Source of the DNA: JBAZGH01 sp041652935
GTDB taxonomy: Bacteria; Patescibacteriota; Patescibacteriia; Patescibacteriales; XYC2-FULL-47-12
NCBI GenBank assembly: GCA_041652935.1
Contig: JBAZGH010000020.1
Location: forward strand, 1-17,481
DNA length: 17,481 bases
Direction of reading: 5' to 3'
Shown here: one piece after another, positions 1 to 6,981 of the stretch
Position numbering within the stretch: the stretch's first letter is position 1
Layout: the number at the start of each line of letters is the position of its first letter
Translations under genes and position numbers: made by a program
The notes under the pieces: generated by a model
Databases searched by the model: none
What the model was told of the DNA's origin: nothing
The model's input: the letters and a program-made list of their open reading frames with translations, nothing else

Positions 1-1
1 A

Positions 2-46
2 GTTGATAATATTTTGAAAATGTTTGGGGGGAAGATAATGAGTTAA
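2..46 (+). CDS. 3' end of an upstream gene (partial)
   Basis: Frame 2 reads as a short open C-terminus (VDNILKMFGGKIMS) ending in TAA at 44-46, followed about 45 bases later by a terminator. The amphipathic LKMFGGKI ending vaguely recalls the C-terminus of DnaX-type proteins, but 14 residues are too few to name a family. Confidence 0.25.
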   Translation, partial: VDNILKMFGGKIMS

Positions 47-90
47 AAAATTTAAAAGTTAGAAAGTTAAAAGTTATAAATGAGAATAAA

Positions 91-116
91 AAATCCGCTA
101 TCAGCGGTTTTTTATT
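91..116. terminator. intrinsic terminator
   Basis: Stem CCGCT (95-99) / AGCGG (103-107) with a 3-nt loop. It is flanked by an A-run and by TTTTTT, so it could work in both directions: for the gene ending at 46 on plus and for the tRNA unit on minus. Confidence 0.6.
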
Positions 117-123
117 TTATTTG

Positions 124-194
124 CTCGGGGACAGGGATTCGAACCCCGATTCCTTGGACCAGAACCAAGTGTCCTACCATTAGACGATCCCCGA
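124..194 (-). tRNA. tRNA-Gln (CUG)
   Basis: On the minus strand the 7-bp acceptor stem TCGGGGA / TCCCCGA closes a standard cloverleaf. It has a D-arm, an anticodon stem CTTGG/CCAAG around loop TTCTGGT (anticodon CUG at positions 34-36) and a T-arm containing GGTTCGAATCC. It therefore reads CAG glutamine codons. The discriminator is G. The bases after it are CAA, so the 3' CCA is not encoded and must be added enzymatically. Confidence 0.93.
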
Positions 195-255
195 ATAAAT
201 AATGAATATAACCTTTAATTTTAAAATAAATCCGATAAAAATCGGAAGTATTATC

Positions 256-284
256 ACTATACTACAGTATTAAAATTATTTCAA
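256..284 (-). promoter_or_regulatory. promoter for tRNA-Gln
   Basis: Minus strand: TTGAAA (284-279), 17-bp spacer, TATAGT (261-256), placing the start near 249. The transcribed leader contains a TCCGAT/ATCGGA hairpin (231-246) before the tRNA. Confidence 0.5.
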
Positions 285-295
285 TTCGCTATAAA

Positions 296-331
296 TAAAA
301 AGGGGGTTAACGGTATTTCTACTGTTAACCC
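296..331 (-). terminator. terminator of the 607-aa gene
   Basis: Perfect 8-bp stem GGGTTAAC/GTTAACCC (304-311 with 324-331). On the minus strand it is followed by a C/T-rich tract ending in a T-run. It lies just beyond the stop codon at 356. Confidence 0.75.
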
Positions 332-355
332 TTGTAATTCATGCGGAGTCCAACC

Positions 356-2179
356 CTATTGTTGGGCCCTTTGCATAATCTCCCGCTTTTTTTCCGGCGA
401 AAGATTTTCCCAGGCCGCATCAAGGTTACGGTTGTCTTGTCGTATTTCCCGCCCTTCCTTTGTGGCGTCAAAACGTTCTTCAACTCCTATTTGCGCCTCG
501 GTCTTTTGGAAGTCAAGCGCGAAGTTGTCAAATCGCGAAATATAGATGCTCGCGCTCCCGCCATCCTCGAAGACCATGCTGATTTCATCGCCGAGCCGGG
601 TGTTGACTAATTCTGGGGAAATATCCGAGGAGCCGACGAACTGTTTCTGTGGATAGCCAGCGATTACGAGGTAGTAATAAGTGTTTCCACTTTTAACCTC
701 GGTCGCCAAGCGTTCAACCACACCCTTTGCCTCGTAGCAGGCAACAGCTCCATCAAGAGCGACAGCGTTTCCGCGGCTGTTTACTGCGCGCCGGTAAGTC
801 TGAAGAGAGGCCTGGACGTTCTCGCCGATACCGACCAGCGAATAACTCTCCACTGATACAAAAGCCATCAGTTTTACCAGTCCGGCTTCGTCTTTGAGCG
901 TAGTGAAATAAGTCGGCAACCCGGAGACGTTGTACATAATCGGGAAAGTCGCGCCGTATCCTTTTTCCTGGACGGCTCCTTCCGCTGATCTCATGGCCGC
1001 GGTTTCGGTAGCGCCGGCTTGGCTGTAGAATTTAGCCTCTTTTGTGCGAGTGTTAACAAGCACAAAACCGACCGTGCTTTCATCAGCGCCAACAGAGGTC
1101 ATGCCGGTGTACCAATATGAATCTCCGGTATTTCCGTAGACCAGCGACATTCCCGGTGTTGTTTTGAGCCGGTCTTTTTGACTCGGATTCCACCAGCCGT
1201 GGACAAACATTCCCCAGTCGTCAAGTTGCTGGGTAATTATGTTTTCTGGCTGAATCCGGTCAATCCAGGATGGCGCTTCATCAACACGGTAATCTTGAAT
1301 ATCGCCGTTCTGGACATCGAGGACAACTACACCAGCCGGGTCATCACCGAAATAACCAACTCGCTTTTCATAGCGAGTTACGACGTAATAGGGCCGGCCG
1401 GATTCGTCAATTTCGAACGTCCAATCGGTCAAACCCACGCCAGCATAACCATTGGCGTAAAGATAGCGATACGGGTTGTCGGCGAAAAAAGCCCCTTGGT
1501 TGTATCTGATGGCCAGTTTTTTTCCGTCAACTTCCCGGACCAATTCTACATCCCGTTCGTTGGTGGCGGATACTTTGATGTACCCGATCGTTCCGCGATA
1601 GTTAGACCACCAGCGGAAGAAACCGCTGTGTTCCAGCGGACCGACCCAGTAAAGCTGGTCGTTGACCTGCTGGATGCTCAGTTCGCCGAGATTCACCTGG
1701 CTGCCGAGACCCGGATCTTCTCCAAGTCGCTTTTCTCCGAGGCGGTAAGCGAGCGACCGGTCAACTATCCGCACCTGCGAAGGGTTTACTGGCGAAGTAT
1801 CGGTCGAAAAAATACTGGTTTTGACATCGCCGATTAATTCGCGGTAGACGCCGGCGTGGAAGAGCGACCAGGAGGTGATTATTGGTAATACAACAAGAAA
1901 AAGAAGCGCTATTACCGCTAACACAACGGCTCCTATCCAGCGGTTGCCCTCCGCCATCTCAACGCCGTCGTATCTTCCTTGCCGAAGTTCGCATAGAAAG
2001 CAGATGATGCTGGCGGACAATGCGATTCCCGGCAGTCCCCAAAAACCAAAACTTAAAACCGGCAGTCCAAGATAGGAACACAGCATGACGAACACAAAAG
2101 TGATCGTCAGAGCCAAAATCCTTCTGGTCGCCGCAAGGGCAACCAGCGCGAAAATAAAACTGACAGCGAGAAATATCAT
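356..2179 (-). CDS. membrane-anchored conserved protein of unknown function
   Basis: A 607-aa protein. The first ~110 residues hold about four hydrophobic segments (near 2-22, 24-44, 46-64 and 83-104). The remainder is a large extracytoplasmic domain rich in W, Y, F and G. The sequence around PSWIDRIQPENIITQQLDDW, the YTGMTSVGADESTVGFVLVN stretch and the later FPIMYNVSGLPTYFTTLKDE stretch recall a family I know from Firmicutes, loosely annotated as CvpA-like or cell-shape proteins; its function is not established. The ATG at 2179 has a clear AAGGAG site 8 nt upstream and a good promoter, so the start is well supported. It is monocistronic, ending in the terminator at 304-331. Strong SD use and higher GC set it apart from the housekeeping genes here. 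Confidence 0.85.
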   Translation of the reverse strand: MIFLAVSFIFALVALAATRRILALTITFVFVMLCSYLGLPVLSFGFWGLPGIALSASIICFLCELRQGRYDGVEMAEGNRWIGAVVLAVIALLFLVVLPIITSWSLFHAGVYRELIGDVKTSIFSTDTSPVNPSQVRIVDRSLAYRLGEKRLGEDPGLGSQVNLGELSIQQVNDQLYWVGPLEHSGFFRWWSNYRGTIGYIKVSATNERDVELVREVDGKKLAIRYNQGAFFADNPYRYLYANGYAGVGLTDWTFEIDESGRPYYVVTRYEKRVGYFGDDPAGVVVLDVQNGDIQDYRVDEAPSWIDRIQPENIITQQLDDWGMFVHGWWNPSQKDRLKTTPGMSLVYGNTGDSYWYTGMTSVGADESTVGFVLVNTRTKEAKFYSQAGATETAAMRSAEGAVQEKGYGATFPIMYNVSGLPTYFTTLKDEAGLVKLMAFVSVESYSLVGIGENVQASLQTYRRAVNSRGNAVALDGAVACYEAKGVVERLATEVKSGNTYYYLVIAGYPQKQFVGSSDISPELVNTRLGDEISMVFEDGGSASIYISRFDNFALDFQKTEAQIGVEERFDATKEGREIRQDNRNLDAAWENLSPEKKREIMQRAQQ

Positions 2180-2248
2180 AAGATATTCTCCTTTCTGATG
2201 GTTTTTACGCTATGAAGCGCATAAATAATTTGAAAAGGTCAATGTGTT

Positions 2249-2277
2249 ATCTAAGCATTTTTTTTAAAAAAAGTCAA
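2249..2277 (-). promoter_or_regulatory. promoter of the 607-aa gene
   Basis: Minus strand TTGACT (2277-2272), 17-bp spacer ending TGC (extended -10), then TTAGAT (2254-2249). The start would be near 2242, giving a ~62-nt leader that carries the SD AAGGAG (2193-2188). Confidence 0.65.
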
Positions 2278-2382
2278 CATTGATGTTACTTTTTCATTAT
2301 TTTAGTTATCGTCAAATACGGCTGGCGCTGGACCAAGAAAATATGGCGGAAATAATAAAGTTGAAATTCACTCAGCGTCTAG

Positions 2383-2411
2383 TTGACATATAACAATAAA
2401 TGGATTAATAT
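2383..2411 (+). promoter_or_regulatory. promoter of candidate ncRNA
   Basis: Perfect TTGACA (2383-2388), 17-bp spacer, TAATAT (2406-2411). The predicted start, about 2418, falls on the first bases of a helix that closes with the terminator 160 nt downstream. Confidence 0.6.
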
Positions 2412-2417
2412 GTAATA

Positions 2418-2593
2418 GACCGCCGGCCACCAAGCGTGGCTTTCGTTTCGGGGGGGGATCTTTCATGGTTGATCCCCCCCCCTCTCCCAATAACCCCGTA
2501 ACCCCGTTCTTTCAAGATCAACCGCCTTAGCTCTCTTCGTTGTAATTTTTTCCTCCTCCGCGTAGCAACAAGAGCTTTGGCGGTCTTTTTTTT
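2418..2593 (+). ncRNA. candidate structured small RNA or regulatory leader
   Basis: A promoter places the 5' end near 2418 and a T8 terminator places the 3' end near 2593. The first bases AGACCGCC (2417-2424) pair perfectly with GGCGGTCT (2579-2586). Internal helices are GCCAC/GTGGC (about 2426-2440), an 11-bp G8ATC/GATC8 hairpin (2450-2460 with 2471-2481, loop 2461-2470), and AGCTCT/AGAGCT (2529-2534 with 2571-2576). Two alternative pairings compete with these: GGTTGATC (2467-2474) with GATCAACC (2516-2523), and ACCGCC (2521-2526) with GGCGGT (2579-2584). AACCCCGT is repeated in tandem at 2492-2507. No conserved core of RNase P, tmRNA or SRP RNA is visible; a 6S-like role is possible but unproven. 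It could also be a switchable leader for the 2655-4019 genes. Confidence 0.5.
2521..2593 (+). terminator. terminator of the ncRNA unit
   Basis: ACCGCC-TT-AGCTCT (2521-2534) pairs with AGAGCT-TT-GGCGGT (2571-2584), leaving only a symmetric TT/TT internal loop. It is followed by C and T8 (2586-2593). Its 3' arm is the one that can instead pair with the RNA's 5' end. Confidence 0.65.
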
Positions 2594-2636
2594 GACAAAA
2601 TCAGTTGATTTCTTTAATTTCAAAATGTGCTATAAT
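2592..2636 (+). promoter_or_regulatory. promoter of the 2655 gene pair
   Basis: The strongest element is an extended -10, TGC-TATAAT (2628-2636), placing the start near 2643, only ~12 nt before the ATG at 2655. A perfect TTGACA (2592-2597) sits at the end of the preceding T-tract but is too far (33 bp) from this -10. It may serve a weaker TAATTT (2615-2620). Confidence 0.5.
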
Positions 2637-2654
2637 AAGATTATAATAAGACCT

Positions 2655-2972
2655 ATGAAAAATCAGCTGAAAAATATCAAGCTGTTGTTTATCTTAATAG
2701 CCGTAATTTGGCTGATATTCGGGCTGGAAACATATTTAAGCTCGGGAAATTTTCTCTTTACCGCCCTGATGTTTATTAATTCCGGCTTGTTTTTTTGGCT
2801 GGGAAAAAAAGTCTGCCAGCGGGAAGTAATTTATTATTATGGTGCGCTCATAATCCTGGCGATTAATATTGTTTTAACAATTACAGACCAGTTCGGCGTT
2901 TATGATTTTATAATTTTATTTTTAAATATTTATTTATTTTGGCTATTAATAAAAAACAGGCATTATATTTAA
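2655..2972 (+). CDS. small four-helix membrane protein, unknown function
   Basis: A 105-aa protein starting MKNQLKNIKLLFI, with about four hydrophobic segments (near 9-25, 33-50, 62-78 and 83-100), short loops and a lysine-rich N-terminus. That is typical of a small integral membrane protein, and I do not recognise a family. An upstream in-frame extension (from 2577) runs through the terminator and promoter, so the ATG at 2655 is the believable start. There is no SD and the leader is ~12 nt. The next gene's natural ATG lies 4 nt after its stop, so the two are probably co-transcribed. Confidence 0.7.
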   Translation: MKNQLKNIKLLFILIAVIWLIFGLETYLSSGNFLFTALMFINSGLFFWLGKKVCQREVIYYYGALIILAINIVLTITDQFGVYDFIILFLNIYLFWLLIKNRHYI

Positions 2973-2999
2973 AGTAATGAAAAAAAGATTTTAATTCCT

Positions 3000-4019
3000 T
3001 TGGGGATAATTTTAACCCCGATCACGGCCTGGTTGGCCGCGCTGATTACGGAAAAGATAAACGGCACTTTTGTCACGGGTTGGCAGCTGTTAATTATGGC
3101 AGTTGTCGCCATCGCGATAGCGGTGATTTTAGTCATGACGGCCAAGCTGCCCAAATTCATTGCCGGCGCCATTGTAGTGGGCATTTTGCTCTCGCCCTAC
3201 TTCCAGTTTGCTTTCGGCAAGATAAATGTTTTTTTAATGGACCCGCCGAATTTGCGCCCTTCGGTCAGCGTTCCGGAAGTCAGGGTGGAGATGGGAGACC
3301 TTATTTTTACCAATGACGCCGGCCAGGATATTGTGGTACTGCCCTCGAGCGGAGCAAAAACTTTATATCCCGGGAAGAACGTTGTAAATTTGGGCCAGCT
3401 TAACATTCCCGCCGGAACCTACAAGTCCGGGAAAATCAGCGTGAAGAATATTGAGGTGGATGTTAACGTAGATTTAAAAAAAGAAATAGATTTAATGTAC
3501 GATACTTTTAAGAGCCAGTATATGCCCGAGCTGCCGGCCGATATGCCGGAGGAGGCCAAGGCCATGATTCCGGGCGACGAGGAGATCAAACAGCGAATAG
3601 GTGGGGAAATCGGGAAATATTTAAACGCAAGCATGATTACGCCTTATCTGCCGCCATTCGTGAAAATGAAATCATTCAACCAAACCGCTGATAAAATTGC
3701 CATGGTTTTGTCCGCTACGATTGACCTGCCGGTAATGCCGATTGCTTTTCCATATCCGACTGGAACCGGCGGACCGGATGTTGTCTTGGACATTACTTTA
3801 AACGCTATCGGCCTGCCGACCGGCATTACGCCGATTATCAAGCTGCCGCCGGGCGCGCCGGACATCAGCTCTATGATTCCGGACATGACCCCGAATATCG
3901 GAAACATCAATATGCCGACCGACTTCAATATCCCGCCCGCGGCCTTGGAGCAGATAAAAAGGGAAGTGGAGGCCGGAATGGCGCAGGGCGAGGCCATGAA
4001 ACAGCAGATGACGCAGTAG
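3000..4019 (+). CDS. membrane-anchored protein with large exported domain; frameshift at start
   Basis: About 340 aa. Three hydrophobic segments (TTG-start residues ~1-15, 29-46, 50-75) precede a long extracytoplasmic part. That part holds a beta-rich segment containing IPAGTYKSGKISV, faintly like DUF4382-type beta domains, and a Pro/Met/Ile-rich C-terminus. I know no function. The TTG at 3000 is the first usable start in frame, but it is unconvincing. An ATG at 2977, 4 nt after the previous stop, is followed by A7 and runs into TAA after five codons. One extra A would give MKKKILIPLGIILTPITAWL, a perfect signal/anchor, in frame with the whole protein. So this is either a homopolymer sequencing error, transcriptional slippage, or a real lesion. 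It ends at a bidirectional terminator. Confidence 0.75.
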   Translation: MGIILTPITAWLAALITEKINGTFVTGWQLLIMAVVAIAIAVILVMTAKLPKFIAGAIVVGILLSPYFQFAFGKINVFLMDPPNLRPSVSVPEVRVEMGDLIFTNDAGQDIVVLPSSGAKTLYPGKNVVNLGQLNIPAGTYKSGKISVKNIEVDVNVDLKKEIDLMYDTFKSQYMPELPADMPEEAKAMIPGDEEIKQRIGGEIGKYLNASMITPYLPPFVKMKSFNQTADKIAMVLSATIDLPVMPIAFPYPTGTGGPDVVLDITLNAIGLPTGITPIIKLPPGAPDISSMIPDMTPNIGNINMPTDFNIPPAALEQIKREVEAGMAQGEAMKQQMTQ

Positions 4020-4043
4020 CAGCAACCATAAATAAAATATTAA

Positions 4044-4079
4044 CAAAAAACAGCCCCAAATGCTCGGGACTGTTTTTTT
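4044..4079. terminator. bidirectional terminator
   Basis: CAG-CCC / GGG-A-CTG stem (about 4051-4072), flanked by A6 upstream and T7 downstream. It serves the membrane-protein gene on plus and the cold-shock gene on minus. Confidence 0.65.
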
Positions 4080-4096
4080 GCTTGTTATAAAAACTA

Positions 4097-4291
4097 TTAA
4101 GCTTTTCTAACTTTGTCAGCTGCTTTGCCCTTAGGGGTATCGGTTACTTCGAATTCAACTTTATCGCCTTCGCGTAAAGATTCGAATTCAACACCCTCTA
4201 AGCTGTTGGCGTGAAAAAATAGGTCGTCTCCGCCTTCTTGGGCGATAAAACCAAAATTTTTATCAGTCAGCTTTTTGATTGTTCCTGTCAT
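4097..4291 (-). CDS. csp: cold-shock domain protein (CspA family)
   Basis: A 64-aa single cold-shock domain, the usual size for the family. It binds single-stranded RNA and DNA and acts as an RNA chaperone in the cytoplasm. RNP1 is present as NFGFIAQ (12-18) and RNP2 as DLFFHAN (23-29), with the aromatic residues F13, F15, F25 and F26 and the conserved H27. The C-terminus, VEFEVTDTPKGKAADKVRKA, is canonical. It is monocistronic with a strong promoter and a ~104-nt leader containing two hairpins, a layout known from cold-shock mRNAs. There is no SD before the ATG. Confidence 0.95.
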   Translation of the reverse strand: MTGTIKKLTDKNFGFIAQEGGDDLFFHANSLEGVEFESLREGDKVEFEVTDTPKGKAADKVRKA

Positions 4292-4330
4292 GATTTTTTG
4301 TGTTAAATTAAAGTGGATCTCTAATATAAA

Positions 4331-4386
4331 TAGAAATCCGACTTATTTCTATATGATGATATTAGTGTAAACGCCAATTGGCGTTT
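4331..4386 (-). promoter_or_regulatory. structured 5' leader of the cold-shock gene
   Basis: The transcribed leader holds an exact 18-bp palindrome, AAACGCCAATTGGCGTTT (4369-4386), and a second hairpin with 7-bp arms TAGAAAT/ATTTCTA (4331-4337 with 4345-4351). Either could act as an RNA thermo-element. The palindrome could alternatively be a DNA operator, as it begins only ~9 nt after the transcription start. Confidence 0.5.
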
Positions 4387-4401
4387 GGTAAATCCTTATA
4401 A

Positions 4402-4430
4402 AGCATACCAGCAGAATCGTTTTTTGTCAA
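4402..4430 (-). promoter_or_regulatory. promoter of the cold-shock gene
   Basis: Minus strand: perfect TTGACA (4430-4425), 17-bp spacer ending TGG (extended -10), TATGCT (4407-4402). The start is expected near 4395. Confidence 0.75.
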
Positions 4431-4459
4431 TAGTGTTCTGTTTTGTGCGGTTTTTTATT

Positions 4460-4488
4460 TTGACTTTTAGTCAGAAAAAGGGCAAGAT
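4460..4488 (+). promoter_or_regulatory. promoter of the greA-like gene (atypical -10)
   Basis: TTGACT (4460-4465), 17-bp spacer ending AAAAAGGG, then CAAGAT (4483-4488). It belongs to the repeated promoter type seen at 8464, 9037, 9421, 9820, 10126 and 10997. Confidence 0.55.
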
Positions 4489-4526
4489 AATAAGGGATAA
4501 TCTTATTTTTTATATAAATTAATATC

Positions 4527-5024
4527 ATGAGACTTCCAACCAGAAAATCAGAAAAAGACAATATCCAGCCAGTAGATTTGCATATAACACAAAAAAAATA
4601 TAATGAGTTGGCGGCTAAAATGGCCAGGTTGAAAAAAGCCCGGCCGCGCTTGGCCGATGAGGTTAGGAGATTGGCGGAGATGGGCGATTTTTCTGAAAAC
4701 GCGGCCTACCAAATAGCTAAGGGAAAATTGCGCGGATTAAACCTCCATTTGTCGGAAACTGAACATATGCTGAACCACGCAATCATTATCACTCCAAAAA
4801 AGAACAGCGTTGCGGTTGAACTTGGCAGCAGGGTGGAGGTTGAAGTTAATGGCCGCAAAAAAATTTTTCAAATTTTGGGATCGGTTGAAACCGACCCGTC
4901 ACTTGGAGTAATATCACAGAATTCGCCCATCGGGCAGGCACTTTTAGGGCGCCGGGCGGGCGAAGTTGTAAAAATAAATTTAAATAATAAAACTATTGAG
5001 TATAAAATTATCAGTATTGAGTAG
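4527..5024 (+). CDS. greA: transcript cleavage/elongation factor, GreA family
   Basis: A 165-aa protein, close to the usual ~158. An N-terminal coiled coil (about 20-90) carries GDFSENAAY, with the acidic tip residues D54 and E57 that stimulate RNA cleavage by backtracked RNA polymerase. A C-terminal FKBP-like domain (about 95-165) has the typical LGVISQNSPIGQALLGRRAG. It relieves stalled transcription by entering the polymerase secondary channel. It is monocistronic, convergent with typA, and has no SD. The ~16 extra N-terminal residues before the coiled coil are charged and could be lineage-specific. Confidence 0.92.
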   Translation: MRLPTRKSEKDNIQPVDLHITQKKYNELAAKMARLKKARPRLADEVRRLAEMGDFSENAAYQIAKGKLRGLNLHLSETEHMLNHAIIITPKKNSVAVELGSRVEVEVNGRKKIFQILGSVETDPSLGVISQNSPIGQALLGRRAGEVVKINLNNKTIEYKIISIE

Positions 5025-5047
5025 AATTTAACTCTTTTAATGAAAAT

Positions 5048-5075
5048 AGCCATGGCGGATTGCCGGCTGTTTTTA
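5048..5075. terminator. bidirectional terminator between greA and typA
   Basis: AGCC...GGCT (5048-5051 with 5065-5068) with an inner GGC/GCC and a 2-nt bulge. It is followed by T5 on plus and by ATTTT on minus. It is weak but sits exactly between convergent stop codons. Confidence 0.45.
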
Positions 5076-6863
5076 TTTCTGCCTTCCCTTTTTAACTCGT
5101 TCCGTTTCAGTCAGAAGCATTTTTCGCAGGCGGACGCTTTTAGGAGTAATTTCCAGATATTCATCATCTGCCATAATACTCATACCCGTTTCTATGGTTA
5201 AATTCAGCGGGGGAGTAAGGTTAATCGCCTCGTCAGATCCCGAAGCGCGCATATTGGTAAGTTGTTTGCCCTTAATGGGGTTGACTGCCATATCATTGCC
5301 CTTGGCGACATTACCGATAACCTGGCCTTCGTAAACTTCCACATTGGCGGGGATATATAATACGCCCCGGTTCTGCAGATTAAACAAGGAAAATCCCAGC
5401 GCCTTGCCGGAGGCCATAGATACCATTGAGCCCAGCTCGCTTTTAACAATCTCGCCGGCATAGGGCTTAAAGCCCATGACATGGGTATATAATATCCCTT
5501 CACCCCTGGTATCAACCACGAAATCATTGCGGTAGCCCAGCAGGCCTCGGGTAGGAATGGCAAAGATAATTTTTACTTGGCCATGCTCCGGCTTCATTTC
5601 CAGCATAGCGCCCTTGCGCTTGGATAATTTTTCAATTACCGCGCCAGACATCTCATCGGGAACAGTAATCGTAATTTCTTCAAACGGCTCCAGCTTTTTC
5701 CCATCCTCTTCTTTAATTATTACATGGGGCTGGGAAATTTGTAGTTCATAGCCCTCGCGGCGCATATTTTCCAGCAGAATCGCGATATGCATTTCGCCCC
5801 GGCCGTAAACTTTATAATGGTCAACAGCGGAAAAATCAATTTTCAAGCCGACATTAACCTCCAGCTCTTTTTCCAGCCGTTCTTTCAGCTGCCGGTTAGT
5901 GACGAATTTTCCCTCCCGCCCGGCAAAGGGGGAGTTATTAATTAAAAAATTAAGCGAAATGGTCGGCTCGTCAATGGCGATTGCCGGCAAAGCTTCCTGG
6001 CTTTCATTTTCGCAAATCGTTTCGCTGATATAAATATCGGGCAGTCCGGCAATCATTACGATATCGCCGGCTTTTGCTTCGTCGGTTTCCTGGCGGCTTA
6101 ATCCGTTAAAAGTGAATAGCTTGGTGATTTTTCCGGAGCGAGTAGCTCCGCTAATATTTTTAATTGTTACTTTCTGGCTTTGCTTGACAACGCCCTCATA
6201 AATCCGGCCAATGGCCAGCCGGCCTAAAAAATTATCATAGGCCAGATTAAACGGCTGGATTAATAATTGCAATTTATTTTTTCCCTCGCCCGAAGCAACC
6301 GGCACCTTTTCAATAATCATATCCAGCAGGGGAGTCAGATCGCTTGATTCATCGGTCAGCTCTTTTTTCGCCACGCCTGTTTTGGCAATGGCGTAGATAA
6401 CCTCAAAATCAAGCTGTTCGTCGGTTGCGCCCAAGTCCAAAAATAATTCGTAAACCAATTCCTTGGCACGTTCGGGATTGGCCGCGGGCTTGTCGATTTT
6501 ATTGATAACCACAATCGGCTTTAGGCCCAGCTCCAAGGATTTTTTCAAAACAAATTTAGTCTGGGGCATCGGGCCTTCTTGCGCGTCCACTACCAAAAGC
6601 ACCGAATCAATCGAGCGCAAAACCCGCTCCACTTCAGAACCGAAATCGGCATGCCCCGGAGTATCAACGATATTTATTTTAGAACCATTATAATTAACAG
6701 AGGTATTTTTTGAGTAAATGGTAATTCCGCGTTCCAGCTCCAGCGCGTTTGAGTCCATGCTGACGCCCTCTTCAACCATGCCGGTTTGGCGCATCAAAGC
6801 ATCGGTCAAGGTGGTCTTGCCGTGGTCAACGTGGGCGATAATGGCGATATTTCTTATTTCCAT
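5073..6863 (-). CDS. typA: ribosome-associated GTPase TypA/BipA
   Basis: A 596-aa translational GTPase (family usually ~605-615). G-motifs are visible: G1 AHVDHGKTT (10-18), G2 RGITI (45-49), G3 DTPGH (67-71), G4 NKID (121-124). EF-G-like domains follow, then the TypA-specific C-terminus with TRGLLGYRNDF, VYEGQVIGNVAKGNDMAVNP, LTNMRASGSDEA and ITPKSVRLRK. It binds the 70S ribosome and helps 50S assembly and growth under stress and cold. The family's MGF signature is present. The ATG at 6863 lacks an SD. The leader (~80 nt) carries a possible attenuator hairpin. Its -35 box overlaps the stop codon of the upstream rlmN gene. Confidence 0.97.
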   Translation of the reverse strand: MEIRNIAIIAHVDHGKTTLTDALMRQTGMVEEGVSMDSNALELERGITIYSKNTSVNYNGSKINIVDTPGHADFGSEVERVLRSIDSVLLVVDAQEGPMPQTKFVLKKSLELGLKPIVVINKIDKPAANPERAKELVYELFLDLGATDEQLDFEVIYAIAKTGVAKKELTDESSDLTPLLDMIIEKVPVASGEGKNKLQLLIQPFNLAYDNFLGRLAIGRIYEGVVKQSQKVTIKNISGATRSGKITKLFTFNGLSRQETDEAKAGDIVMIAGLPDIYISETICENESQEALPAIAIDEPTISLNFLINNSPFAGREGKFVTNRQLKERLEKELEVNVGLKIDFSAVDHYKVYGRGEMHIAILLENMRREGYELQISQPHVIIKEEDGKKLEPFEEITITVPDEMSGAVIEKLSKRKGAMLEMKPEHGQVKIIFAIPTRGLLGYRNDFVVDTRGEGILYTHVMGFKPYAGEIVKSELGSMVSMASGKALGFSLFNLQNRGVLYIPANVEVYEGQVIGNVAKGNDMAVNPIKGKQLTNMRASGSDEAINLTPPLNLTIETGMSIMADDEYLEITPKSVRLRKMLLTETERVKKGRQK

Positions 6864-6872
6864 AACTTAAGA

Positions 6873-6899
6873 TAAAATAAAACCGCCCCAAGAGAGGCG
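6873..6899 (-). terminator. possible attenuator in the typA leader
   Basis: On the minus strand CGCCTC / GGGGCG (6899-6894 with 6889-6884; one G-U pair, 4-nt loop) is followed by GTTTTATTTTA. It lies between the typA promoter and its ATG, so termination here would reduce typA expression. A second palindrome, AGCCGGCT (about 6903-6910), lies just upstream and could take part in a switch. Confidence 0.35.
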
Positions 6900-6952
6900 A
6901 TTAGCCGGCTATGTAAAATTCCCGCTAATTTCTAAATAATTTATTATATTCC

Positions 6953-6981
6953 AGTATAATACAATAAAACTAAAAAGTCAA
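6953..6981 (-). promoter_or_regulatory. typA promoter
   Basis: Minus strand TTGACT (6981-6976), 17-bp spacer, TATACT (6958-6953). The -35 shares bases with the TGA stop of rlmN (6980-6978). Confidence 0.7.

Noticed and set aside
1178..1837. 219-aa plus-strand ORF inside the 607-aa gene
   Set aside because: Shadow of the minus-strand gene, with no promoter, SD or recognisable domain.
2450..2482. G8/C9 runs as a possible assembly artefact
   Set aside because: The two runs form a perfect, internally consistent 11-bp hairpin with ATC/GAT, so they are more likely real, although exact run lengths should be treated with caution.
2405..2623. 72-aa basic ORF on the minus strand
   Set aside because: It starts with TTG, has no SD, and runs antisense through the hairpins and T-tract of the RNA unit. 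Its lysine and glycine runs are just the T8 and C9 tracts read backwards.
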